From: UMGS1491 sp944380925 | GTDB taxonomy: Bacteria; Bacillota; Clostridia; Oscillospirales; Acutalibacteraceae | DNA length: 64,000 bases | Assembly (NCBI GenBank): GCA_944380925.1 | Contig: CALWJD010000004.1 | Location: 1-64,000 of the forward strand | Direction: 5' to 3' | Shown here: positions 53,927 to 62,817 of the stretch, in pieces | How positions within the stretch are numbered: position 1 is the stretch's first letter | Layout: every line of letters begins with the position of its first letter | Translations under genes and position numbers: made by a program | Notes under the pieces: model-generated | Told to the model about the DNA's origin: nothing | The model's input: the letters and a program-made list of their open reading frames with translations, nothing else | The model's database searches: none

Positions 53927-54052
53927 ACTGCAACCCCTTAAGATTTATTATAAAAATGTACTATTTATATCACAGATGTTTCGATATATCATGGACTTTT
54001 GAAGTGAAAGTTAAACACCGGCTATTCACTTCAAAAATCCGACTTCTAAAGC

Positions 54053-57000
54053 CTAAAACTCTTCGTTATCCAACGATTCACCGGCATCTTCACCGATTTC
54101 ATCTATTTCCGGCGCTATATCCTCATCTTCATCAACACTCTCGATTTCATAGCCTTTTTTATCTTCATCAGTCATAACTTCAGGGCCTAAAATATCTTTT
54201 TCTATCGCTATTCCGGCATCATCTTCCTCATCAAAATCTCGCTTGAGATCAATTTCATTATTATCTCTATCAAGCACCGAAAGGTCAAGACCAATAGATT
54301 GAAGTTCTTTAATTAAAACTTTGAAAGATTCAGGAATTCCGGGTTTAGGAATATTTTGACCTTTGACTATGGATTCATAGGTCTTAACTCTTCCGACAAC
54401 GTCATCAGATTTAACCGTTAAAATTTCTTGTAACGTATAAGCCGCACCGTAAGCTTCGAGCGCCCAAACTTCCATTTCTCCGAAACGCTGTCCGCCGAAC
54501 TGCGCTTTACCACCAAGCGGTTGCTGAGTGACAAGTGAGTAAGGACCCGTTGAACGAGCATGAATTTTATCATCAACCAAGTGGTGAAGTTTAAGGTAAT
54601 ACATATATCCAACAGTAACCGGATTATCAAAGTATTCGCCGGTTCTTCCGTCTTTTAGACGTATCTTGCCACTTTCATCATATCCCGCTTTTTTCAAACA
54701 TTCAAATATATCATCTTCGTGCGCACCATCGAAAACAGGTGTGGCAATCTTCCAACCAAGGGCTTTTGCCGCATAACCGAGGTGAACCTCCAAAACCTGA
54801 CCGATATTCATACGGGAAGGAACGCCCAAAGGATTTAAAACTATATCAAGAGGCGTACCATCAGGCAAGAAAGGCATATCTTCAACCGGTAAAATTCTTG
54901 AAACAACACCCTTATTACCGTGTCTTCCTGCCATTTTATCTCCGACTGAAATCTTTCTCTTTTGAGCTATATAACATCTGACTACCTTATTAACACCAGG
55001 TTGAAGCTCATCTTTACTGTTTTCACGGGTAAACACTTTAACGTCAACAATAACGCCATATTCACCATGAGGAACTCTAAGCGAAGTATCCCTTACTTCC
55101 CTTGCTTTTTCACCAAATATTGCGCGAAGTAGCCTTTCCTCTGCGGTAAGTTCGGTTTCTCCTTTTGGGGTTACTTTACCTACCAAAATGTCGCCCGCTC
55201 TTACCTCGGCGCCTACTCTTATAATTCCGTCTTCGTCTAAATCTTTGAGTAAATCTTCGTTGACGTTCGGGATATCTCTGGTGATTTCCTCGGGACCAAG
55301 TTTTGTATCTCTTGATTCTATCTCATATTTTTCTATATGAATTGAAGTATAAACATCTTCTCTGACAATCTTTTCGCTTATCAAAACTGCGTCTTCGTAG
55401 TTATAGCCTTCCCACGTCATAAAACCGATAAGAGCATTTTTGCCCAAACTGATTTCTCCGTTATCGGTAGCGGGACCATCAGCCAAAACTTCACCGGCCA
55501 CAAACTTTTGTCCAACCGAAACGATCGGAACTTGATTTACGCAAGTGCTCTGGTTTGAACGCGCAAATTTAATCAAATGGAAAACATCTTTTTTGCCGGA
55601 ATTATACTCAACAACTATCTTATCGGCGCTGACGCTTGTAACAACGCCATCTTCTTTTGCCAAAACGCAAACGCCGGAATCTACGCCCGCTTGATATTCC
55701 ATACCCGTTCCAACGATAGGTGCTTCGCTCTTTAAAAGCGGAACAGCTTGCTTCTGCATGTTTGAACCCATGAGTGCACGGTTTGCGTCATCGTTTTCAA
55801 GGAAAGGAATCATCGCCGTAGCAACAGATACAACCATTTTTGGAGATACGTCCATGTAATCCGCATCACTGCTTGGAACTTCCACAAATTGATCCCTATA
55901 TCTACCGTTAACTTTAGCATGGACAAATCTGCCGTTCTCATCAAGTGGCTCGTTTGCTTGGGCTACTATGTATCTATCTTCTTCATCAGCTGTCATGTAA
56001 ACAACCTCGGAAGTAACTTTACCTGTTTTTTTATCAACCTTGCGGAAAGGAGCCTCTATAAAGCCATACTCGTTTACCTTTGCAAAGGTTGAAAGATAAG
56101 AAATAAGTCCTATATTCGGGCCTTCAGGGGTTTCAATAGGGCACATACGTCCATAATGGCTATAGTGAACGTCACGGACTTCAAATCCCGCACGATCTCT
56201 CGAAAGTCCCCCGGGGCCAAGCGCAGAAAGACGCCTTTTGTGAGTAAGTTCTGAAAGCGGATTTGTCTGGTCCATAAACTGCGAAAGGGGTGATGAACCA
56301 AAAAACTCTTTAACAGCAGCAACAATGGGGCGGATATTAATAAGTGCGTTTGGAGTGATAACGTCCAAATCTTGGGCTTGGAGCGTCATTCTTTCTCTTA
56401 TAACTCTTTCAAGCCTTGAAAAACCTATTCTTACCTGATTTTGCAAAAGCTCACCAACGGAGCGAATACGTCTGTTTCCGAGGTGGTCGATATCATCTGT
56501 TACACCGATACCGTGCATTAAACAGTTCATATAGTTAATAGAAGCAAAAATATCATCTATTATTATGTGCTTTGGAACTAATTCGTCTTTTCTGGCTCTG
56601 ATAGTATTTTTAAGTTCTTTTTCATCTTTACAACTATTTAAAATTTCATAAAGAATACTAAATCTGACTTTTTCTTTTATATCGCAATATTTTTTGGCGT
56701 CAAATTTAACATATTTGCTGATATCTACCATTCCGTTGGAAATAATTTTAATTTCTTTTCCATCTTTTTTGACATAAGCCATACAAACACCGGCGTTTTC
56801 TATTTCCAGTGCTTTTTCTTCCGAAACAACCTCCCCGATATCTGCCAAAATCTCGCCCGTCATAGGATTTACCACGGGACTTGCAAGTTCTTGCCCTATC
56901 AAACGACTTGATATCGCAAGCTTCTTGTTATATTTATATCTTCCTACTCTTGATAGATCATATCTTCTGGCATCAAAAAGCAAAGAATTAAGATGTGCTT

Positions 57001-57760
57001 GGGAATTTTCAAGCGTAGGAGGTTCACCCGGGCGAAGCTTTCTGTAAACCTCAAAAAGTGCTTCTTCCGTATTTTTACATGCATCTTTTTCAATTGTTGC
57101 CAAAAGGCGCTCATCATTGCCAAAATAATCCGTTATTTCAGCGTCAGTTCCAAGCCCAAGTGCCCTTATAAAAGTGGTTAGGGGAATTTTACGGTTTTTA
57201 TCAATACGAACATACAATATATCATTTGAATCCGTTTCGTATTCAAGCCATGCACCGCGATTAGGTATAACGGTCGAACTAAAAAGCTCCTTACCTGTTT
57301 TATCATATTCCATTTTGAAATAAACGCCCGGAGAACGCACAAGCTGGGATATGACTACACGTTCCGCCCCATTTATTATAAATGTTCCGCTATTTGTCAT
57401 TATTGGAAAATCGCCCATAAACACATCAGATTCTTTAACCTGACCCGTTTCACGGTTAAGAAGCCTTGCCGTAACTCTGAGTGCTGCGGCATAAGTAGTT
57501 TCCCGCTCTTTGCACTCGTCAATATCATAATTGGGGTGATTGATATCCATAGTATAGTCAACAAAGTCTAAAACCAAATTACCTGTATAATCGGTTATAC
57601 CCGATACATCTTTGAAAACTTCTTTTAATCCTTCTTCCAAAAACCATTTGTAGGAATTTTTTTGAATTTCCAAAAGATTAGGCAGTTTAATTACCTCGTC
57701 GATTTTAGAAAAACTCATTCTGGTAGTCTTACCAAGCTTGATAGGTTTGACATTTACCAT
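54053..57760 (-). CDS. rpoB: RNA polymerase subunit beta
   Basis: The 1235-residue beta subunit contains the rifampicin-pocket region (GSSPLSQFMDQTNPLSELTHKRRLSALGPGGL, near residues 485-515; Q, D, H, R and S positions are the sensitive-type residues), the KMAGRHGNKGVVSRILP motif and the C-terminal GGKAQFGGQRFGEMEVWALEAYG motif that meets beta'. An acidic tail of about 55 residues ends the chain. GGAGTG precedes the ATG. A consensus promoter lies 190 bases upstream; rplL is not adjacent, unlike in many bacteria. Confidence 0.98.
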   Translation of the reverse strand: MVNVKPIKLGKTTRMSFSKIDEVIKLPNLLEIQKNSYKWFLEEGLKEVFKDVSGITDYTGNLVLDFVDYTMDINHPNYDIDECKERETTYAAALRVTARLLNRETGQVKESDVFMGDFPIMTNSGTFIINGAERVVISQLVRSPGVYFKMEYDKTGKELFSSTVIPNRGAWLEYETDSNDILYVRIDKNRKIPLTTFIRALGLGTDAEITDYFGNDERLLATIEKDACKNTEEALFEVYRKLRPGEPPTLENSQAHLNSLLFDARRYDLSRVGRYKYNKKLAISSRLIGQELASPVVNPMTGEILADIGEVVSEEKALEIENAGVCMAYVKKDGKEIKIISNGMVDISKYVKFDAKKYCDIKEKVRFSILYEILNSCKDEKELKNTIRARKDELVPKHIIIDDIFASINYMNCLMHGIGVTDDIDHLGNRRIRSVGELLQNQVRIGFSRLERVIRERMTLQAQDLDVITPNALINIRPIVAAVKEFFGSSPLSQFMDQTNPLSELTHKRRLSALGPGGLSRDRAGFEVRDVHYSHYGRMCPIETPEGPNIGLISYLSTFAKVNEYGFIEAPFRKVDKKTGKVTSEVVYMTADEEDRYIVAQANEPLDENGRFVHAKVNGRYRDQFVEVPSSDADYMDVSPKMVVSVATAMIPFLENDDANRALMGSNMQKQAVPLLKSEAPIVGTGMEYQAGVDSGVCVLAKEDGVVTSVSADKIVVEYNSGKKDVFHLIKFARSNQSTCVNQVPIVSVGQKFVAGEVLADGPATDNGEISLGKNALIGFMTWEGYNYEDAVLISEKIVREDVYTSIHIEKYEIESRDTKLGPEEITRDIPNVNEDLLKDLDEDGIIRVGAEVRAGDILVGKVTPKGETELTAEERLLRAIFGEKAREVRDTSLRVPHGEYGVIVDVKVFTRENSKDELQPGVNKVVRCYIAQKRKISVGDKMAGRHGNKGVVSRILPVEDMPFLPDGTPLDIVLNPLGVPSRMNIGQVLEVHLGYAAKALGWKIATPVFDGAHEDDIFECLKKAGYDESGKIRLKDGRTGEYFDNPVTVGYMYYLKLHHLVDDKIHARSTGPYSLVTQQPLGGKAQFGGQRFGEMEVWALEAYGAAYTLQEILTVKSDDVVGRVKTYESIVKGQNIPKPGIPESFKVLIKELQSIGLDLSVLDRDNNEIDLKRDFDEEDDAGIAIEKDILGPEVMTDEDKKGYEIESVDEDEDIAPEIDEIGEDAGESLDNEEF

Positions 57761-57948
57761 AGACTAAAAACACTCCATTCGTTTTTTACGTTTTACTTAC
57801 GTTTTAAAAAGAACTCGTATATCCTCAATAAACATCAAAAATTGCAAACTCACAAAAATATTTTCTACAATTTTACTTGCTTTTACAATTAAACTATGGT
57901 AGCATGAGAATGATTTTAACGTTTTTAAGAGATATAACGCAATAAAGT

Positions 57949-57977
57949 ATTATACTTCATTTTCAAAAGCATGTCAA
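57949..57977 (-). promoter_or_regulatory. Consensus promoter of rpoBC with long leader
   Basis: TTGACA and TATAAT are 17 bases apart on the minus strand. The leader to the rpoB start is about 180 bases and contains three spaced ACGTTTT-like repeats (near 57780-57805) but no clear stem. The 313-bp gap to tyrS holds nothing else that I recognise; a weak tyrS promoter may overlap. Confidence 0.88.
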
Positions 57978-58073
57978 GTAGAATTCTTTAAATATTTTAG
58001 TTAATTTTTCCCCGGACAACGCCAAAATATTTAAAGATTTTCTTTATTTAGTATCAAACAGGAGGAAAAACCA

Positions 58074-59297
58074 ATGGACATTTATCAAGAATTAGTCGAG
58101 CGTGACCTTATTGCACAAACAACAAACGAGGAAAAAGTAAAAGATATATTAAAAAACAAGAAAGTCCCGTTTTATATAGGTTTTGAACCTACTGCCGACT
58201 CCCTCCACGTAGGGCACTTCGTGCAGATAATGATAATGTCGAGGCTCCAAAAAGCAGGACATATTCCGATTATTTTGTTCGGTGGCGCAACGGCGCTTAT
58301 CGGAGATCCTTCCGGTAAAACCGATATGCGGCGCATGATGACGCAAGAAGAAATAAACCACAATATAGAATGCTTTAAAAAACAAGCATCAAAATTTATA
58401 GATTTCTCACCCGGAAAAGCATATATAGTAAACAATGCGTATTGGCTTTTGGATTTAAACTATATAAAGTTTTTGCGTGAAATCGGCGTATATTTTTCTG
58501 TAAACAGGATGCTCGCCGCAGAATGCTATAAACAGCGCTTAGATCATGGGCTTACGTTTTTCGAACTAAATTATATGATAATGCAAAGTTATGATTTCCT
58601 TGTTCTCAGCCGAAAATATAATTGCTTCTTGGAGCTCGGCGGCGATGACCAATGGAGCAACATTATCGGCGGTGTGGAGCTTATCAGAAAATGCGACCAA
58701 AAAGAAGCTTACGGTCTAACTTTTGCACTTTTAACCACAAGCGAAGGTAAAAAAATGGGGAAAACCGAAAAAGGCGCATTGTGGCTCGATGAAAATAAAA
58801 CCTCACCCTATGATTTTTTCCAGTACTGGAGAAACGTAAACGACAGCGATGTTATAAAGTGTTTGAAAATGTTAACATTCCTGCCGGTGGAAGAAATTAA
58901 AAAATACGAGAAATTGGAAGGGCAAGAATTAAACGAGGTAAAAGAATTATTGGCTTTTGAAATAACAAAGCTCGTCCACGGGGAAGAAAAAGCCAAAAAA
59001 ACCTTAGAAACCGCCAGAAGTTTGTTCTCTAATAAAAATAATCAAGCAGATATGCCAACATATACTATTGATAAAACCTATGTTAATACGCAAGATATCG
59101 AGATTTTAGATGTTTTAAAACAATCAGGGCTTGTAGCTTCCAAAAGCGATGGCAGACGTCTTATAGAGCAAGGCGGCGTTACGGTAGACGGCCAAAAAAT
59201 ATCGGATGTATGTTTTAAAATATCCGTAAAAGACCTTGAAAAAGGCGTGGTTATCAAAAAAGGAAAGAAAACGTATAAAAAAATTCTGCTAAAGTAG
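58074..59297 (+). CDS. tyrS: Tyrosyl-tRNA synthetase
   Basis: Class I synthetase of 407 residues. HIGH appears as HVGH (45-48) and KMSKS as KMGKT (near 229). The tyrosine-binding segment GGDDQWSNIIGG is present, and the C-terminus is an S4 RNA-binding domain (about 340-405, SKSDGRRLIEQGGVTVDGQKI). AGGAGGA precedes the ATG by 6 bases. It is divergent from rpoB and monocistronic; no T-box leader is visible in its 5' region. Confidence 0.96.
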   Translation: MDIYQELVERDLIAQTTNEEKVKDILKNKKVPFYIGFEPTADSLHVGHFVQIMIMSRLQKAGHIPIILFGGATALIGDPSGKTDMRRMMTQEEINHNIECFKKQASKFIDFSPGKAYIVNNAYWLLDLNYIKFLREIGVYFSVNRMLAAECYKQRLDHGLTFFELNYMIMQSYDFLVLSRKYNCFLELGGDDQWSNIIGGVELIRKCDQKEAYGLTFALLTTSEGKKMGKTEKGALWLDENKTSPYDFFQYWRNVNDSDVIKCLKMLTFLPVEEIKKYEKLEGQELNEVKELLAFEITKLVHGEEKAKKTLETARSLFSNKNNQADMPTYTIDKTYVNTQDIEILDVLKQSGLVASKSDGRRLIEQGGVTVDGQKISDVCFKISVKDLEKGVVIKKGKKTYKKILLK

Positions 59298-59326
59298 TTT
59301 TTCGCACCAACGCAACGCAAAAAATC

Positions 59327-59370
59327 GTCTCCCACTTTAAAAAATAAAGTCGGGAGGCTTGTTTATTTTT
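59327..59370 (+). terminator. Terminator of tyrS
   Basis: CTCCC-ACTTT pairs with AAAGT-GGGAG (one bulged C), followed by a T-rich run, 30 bases after the tyrS stop. Confidence 0.8.
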
Positions 59371-59433
59371 AAATACGCTATAATACCAAAATCATATAAG
59401 TTAATTAAACCATAAAGCCCACAGATGAAAAAA

Positions 59434-59472
59434 ATTATTTCCGCTCGCAACAAGTGCGGCGGAAATGATTTT
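59434..59472 (-). terminator. Terminator of the AAA+ ATPase gene
   Basis: ATTTCCGC and GCGGAAAT with flanking A/T pairs form a stem over a GC-containing loop. On the minus strand a run of T residues follows. It lies about 50 bases past the stop codon. Confidence 0.78.
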
Positions 59473-59524
59473 TTGCTTATTCAAATATTTTTTCAATATC
59501 TTTGATTATTAAAACTCATCCCCA

Positions 59525-62161
59525 TTACTTAACGCGTTTCTTTCTAGCAACCTTCGTTGCCGGATTATTCTTTAAGTGAACTGGTGGTTGCTGTGGCAAT
59601 TTTTTCTGTGCAGAAGCTACTTTTTTAGTTATCGCATTATGATCTGTGTTTTCTAATTTAGCATCTACCCCCGCGGTCTCAACACCTTTAGGAATCTCGC
59701 TGAATTCATTACTCTGGACCGATTCTTGAATTTCTTTTGCCACATCTTTCTCATTAACACTATTTTCGAATTCAAAGGTTTCAACAGCGGATCCTTTAAT
59801 ATTCTTATTTTCTACATCAACACTTTCACTTTGTTTTTGTTCCTGAGATTTTAAAGAGTTTTCTTTAGCTTCTTCATTGGACCAAGTGGCTTCAGCATCT
59901 TTATTTTCTTCTTTATTTACAGCGGCATCGCTTCCATTTTTATCCTCATTTTTCATTTTTGAAGTTTCTTTTTCAGATTTCTCCCCTTCTTCATTCGGAA
60001 GAGTAAATTCTTCCTCTCTTACATCAAATGTCTCATTTTCCAAGTTAAAGTCAACGTACAACCGCTTATTTTTATAATAATCTCTAACATCAATTCCCTT
60101 TTCCTTGCATTCAACGGTTTTTGCGTATACTTCAAGCTGAATAAGCATTGACAAATCAGATTCAAGAATAAATACGGTACTTGCACCTTGATTTTTTCTT
60201 TCAACCGCTTGGGCTATTCTTAGATAAACTTCATCTGAAATAACAACTTCAGGCCCACCAATTTCCGGATGTTTCCAGAAATCAATACACAATTTTGTGA
60301 ATTCTTTTTTCGCAATTTCCAAATAATCTTCAACAGAAAGATTTTCAAATTCAACGGGTCTTATTCTGTTGATGAAAGATTTATCATGCTTTACGTTATA
60401 AGTTCTCGAACCCGTGCCGTCATCGTCTTTAGATGTTACGGTGTTCTGGTTTCCGCTCATAGCCGCTGAACTCTCATTAGACGTTAAAATAAATGTCATA
60501 CCGGAACAATCAATAGTTTGCCCTCTTACGCGAATCACACCATTATCCACGATGGTTCTAAATACCTCATCAATCTCTTTCGACCACATTTTATCATACT
60601 CATCAATTAAAATTATGCCATTTGGATGTTCTTTAATATATCTTACAAGGCTTCTGGGTTGTGTGGAATCTCCCCCGCCTGTTCCATAGGTTCCGCTATA
60701 GCCACCATAGTATCCTCCATAAGAGCCGGTTCCAAACAACTGCTCAAGTTTCGTTTCTTTACTACTTCCCGTATCTATCTCTGAAGCGGAAATTTTATAG
60801 ACTTCATCGTAATTAGATAAAATTTTATATTTTGCAAGACCTTCCCCCATCATGCTCTTACCTGTTCTGGATGGGCCATAGAAATAAAGAACGTCACCTC
60901 GTTGATATTTCTGACCTGTTATCTCCGCCTGTTTTTTTCTTTGCAAAATATCAAAAACTATAGCTCTTATTTCCTTTTTTGCTTTTTCTTGACCTTTTAT
61001 CTCCTTGAAAAGATAATCAAGATTATCAATCGATTCATGCAAATCTACAGGTACATTGGTCCACTCGTTTATAATCTGCTTACGATAGCTGTTGACATTT
61101 TCCCAAAATCTTGAAAGGCTCCACCACGCACCGGATATTTGAGATACAGCTTTCGATGGTCTACCGGCCTTTTCCAACTTTTTAGAAACAGTATCCAACA
61201 TATTAGAACCAAATTCCCAGGCAATGGGTATCCAAGCAAGCCACGCATGCCTGCGAAACCAGCCGGGCTGGTTGTTTTGAGCTCCCTGAGCTCCTTGCGC
61301 TCCGGCTCCAGGGGCTGCCCCCGGAGCCGCTGCTCCCGCCCCCGGGACTGCTCCGGCGCCTGCCGGGGCCGCTCCCCCTGCCCCTTGTGGGTTTAGCATC
61401 TGTCCCAACTGCTGCAAAAAATTCAAAGCCTGCTGTTGCTGCGGATTTAATTGTGGCGGCTGTGGTTGTGGTTGCGGTTGCGGTTGTCCCGGCTGCGGTT
61501 GCGGCTGTGGCGGTTGCGGCTGTGGCTGTTGTTGCGGTTGTCCTGGCTGTGGTTGTGGTTGTGGTTGCGGTTGCGGTTGCGGTTGCGGTTGCCTGCCGCC
61601 AAACCATCTTGTTGGGTTAAGAAAGCTAAGATCCCACCAGCCTTTTTTCTGGCCGGCCCAAAGAGCTATTATGGCTAAAACTGCTGTACCAATATATATA
61701 CCGCCCCTAATTATCCTCTTTTTGTATTTCTGCCAAAAGCTCTTCCGTGGCGCCAAAGCCGGCTTTTTGCCCTGAACGCCTCTGCTTACAGGAGGCGACT
61801 CAACGGCAACTCCGTCCGTACCATACGCCATAGGCACTATGGGGCCTGCCATCGTTAAAGAAGCTAGGGCAATTGCTACCGTTTTATTAAACTTTTTACC
61901 ATTAATACCGCCCGATACATTTAGTAAGTCTTTGTCTTCCACCGCAGAAAAGAAATCTTTGTTCTCAAGTATTTCCATAATGTTATCTATATACTCTTCT
62001 AAATCTTCCTGCGTATATCCGCCATGAACAGAACTACAAAACTTATAGAACTCTTCGGGTGTACTGTAACCCAAAAGCTCTTCGAGCAATTCTGGATTAC
62101 TAAAAATCATTTCCAATGCCTTGTTAATATTCTCTACTTTTGTACTAACTTTTTCCCCCAT
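59525..62161 (-). CDS. Nif11-type leader-GG fused to a membrane-anchored AAA+ ATPase
   Basis: The 878-residue chain has this order: residues 1-83 a Nif11-like leader (NPELLEELLGYSTPEEFYKFC, GYTQEDLEEYI) ending LLNVSGG with Gly-Gly at 84-85; a hydrophobic segment at 93-113; a membrane helix at about 152-170; a Gln-Pro repeat (190-240); an Ala/Gly-rich stretch (255-295); and a Trp-rich segment (301-320). Then comes one AAA+ module of ClpB/torsin-like style: GQEKAKKEIRAIVFDIL, Walker A GPSRTGKS (429-436), Walker B IILIDEYDK (516-524), sensor SNES (561-564), Arg near 599. The last 150 residues are acidic, low-complexity. Catalytic residues look intact. The same leader begins the divergent gene at 62818. 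Substrate, topology and processing are unknown. Confidence 0.85.
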   Translation of the reverse strand: MGEKVSTKVENINKALEMIFSNPELLEELLGYSTPEEFYKFCSSVHGGYTQEDLEEYIDNIMEILENKDFFSAVEDKDLLNVSGGINGKKFNKTVAIALASLTMAGPIVPMAYGTDGVAVESPPVSRGVQGKKPALAPRKSFWQKYKKRIIRGGIYIGTAVLAIIALWAGQKKGWWDLSFLNPTRWFGGRQPQPQPQPQPQPQPQPGQPQQQPQPQPPQPQPQPGQPQPQPQPQPPQLNPQQQQALNFLQQLGQMLNPQGAGGAAPAGAGAVPGAGAAAPGAAPGAGAQGAQGAQNNQPGWFRRHAWLAWIPIAWEFGSNMLDTVSKKLEKAGRPSKAVSQISGAWWSLSRFWENVNSYRKQIINEWTNVPVDLHESIDNLDYLFKEIKGQEKAKKEIRAIVFDILQRKKQAEITGQKYQRGDVLYFYGPSRTGKSMMGEGLAKYKILSNYDEVYKISASEIDTGSSKETKLEQLFGTGSYGGYYGGYSGTYGTGGGDSTQPRSLVRYIKEHPNGIILIDEYDKMWSKEIDEVFRTIVDNGVIRVRGQTIDCSGMTFILTSNESSAAMSGNQNTVTSKDDDGTGSRTYNVKHDKSFINRIRPVEFENLSVEDYLEIAKKEFTKLCIDFWKHPEIGGPEVVISDEVYLRIAQAVERKNQGASTVFILESDLSMLIQLEVYAKTVECKEKGIDVRDYYKNKRLYVDFNLENETFDVREEEFTLPNEEGEKSEKETSKMKNEDKNGSDAAVNKEENKDAEATWSNEEAKENSLKSQEQKQSESVDVENKNIKGSAVETFEFENSVNEKDVAKEIQESVQSNEFSEIPKGVETAGVDAKLENTDHNAITKKVASAQKKLPQQPPVHLKNNPATKVARKKRVK
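61442..61594 (-). repeat. Gln-Pro codon repeat within the AAA+ gene
   Basis: About 50 codons of alternating CAA/CAG and CCG/CCA make a GC-rich, near-perfect hexamer array inside an otherwise AT-rich gene. It encodes an extended linker after the membrane helix and is a likely site of slipped-strand length change. Confidence 0.85.
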
Positions 62162-62199
62162 AGCTCAATCCCTCCTATTTTTAATAATATTTATTTGAT

Positions 62200-62228
62200 A
62201 TTATATCGTTTTTGCATAAATATGTCAA
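62200..62228 (-). promoter_or_regulatory. Consensus promoter of the AAA+ gene
   Basis: TTGACA, a 17-base spacer and TATAAT on the minus strand, 40 bases before the start codon, which also has AGGAGGGA upstream. Confidence 0.9.
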
Positions 62229-62323
62229 TGCTATTTTCACACTTTCCAAAATTTTAAACTGTAACCAAATACCCTAATCTACAATAATATATTAGTGTAA
62301 ATATTAAAAGGAGGAATTCATAT

Positions 62324-62452
62324 ATGTGTAATAACTTTTTCGGTGGCAACAATTGTTGCTGGATTATCATTTTAGTAATTATCATTTTGTGTTGTTGCGG
62401 CGGAGATGACAGTTGCTGCGGTAATAACTGCGGATGCGGTTGCGGCGGCTGA
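62324..62452 (+). CDS. Small Cys/Gly-rich membrane protein
   Basis: A 42-codon frame with AAAGGAGGAATTC before the ATG. The product has a short N-terminus with two Cys, a membrane helix (WIIILVIIILCC) and a tail of Cys, Gly, Asn and Asp (GGDDSCCGNNCGCGCGG). This pattern resembles small Cys-rich, spore-associated YjcZ-like or chorion-like peptides of Firmicutes, but I cannot assign a family. A strong terminator follows 25 bases after the stop, which supports a real short gene. It lies between the two leader-GG genes and could also be linked to them. Confidence 0.75.
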   Translation: MCNNFFGGNNCCWIIILVIIILCCCGGDDSCCGNNCGCGCGG

Positions 62453-62477
62453 AGCTAACGCAATATAACAAACAATC

Positions 62478-62507
62478 TCCCTCGATTTTGGTCGAGGGAT
62501 TTTTTCT
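62478..62507 (+). terminator. Terminator of the small Cys/Gly-rich gene
   Basis: TCCCTCGA and TCGAGGGA form a perfect 8-bp stem over a 6-base loop, followed by seven T residues. The remaining 310 bases to the next gene hold no recognised feature apart from a weak TACAAT near 62780 that may be a -10 box. Confidence 0.88.
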
Positions 62508-62817
62508 ACGTCAAAAATTTTTCTATATCAAAAATCTTAAATAAATAAAAAACCAACACTCGGCTCAAACAAGTTTGGCTCTGCAATTTTTAGAAAGAGA
62601 AATTTCACTGCGTCTTTTACGAATGTATCGAACATATAATTTAACTAACAAAGCTAATTTATGATAATCATCCAAAAACATCATTAGATTTTACTGTTGC
62701 TAGCATAAATTCACTATTTATTTCGAAAAATATGAATAAAATTTATAATAAATGTCGCAAAGTTATACACAATCTGATACAATCAAATCGAATAATTTTT
62801 AATTTGGAGGGATTTTT

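Noticed and set aside
57761..58073. T-box riboswitch before tyrS (also sought before alaS, lysS and proS)
   Set aside because: No AGGGTGGNACCGCG-like T-box bulge sequence is present in any of these leaders.
61387..61678. Plus-strand ORFs rich in Ala/Val or Leu/Arg opposite the Gln-Pro repeat
   Set aside because: They are the complement of the GC-rich codon repeat and have no start context.
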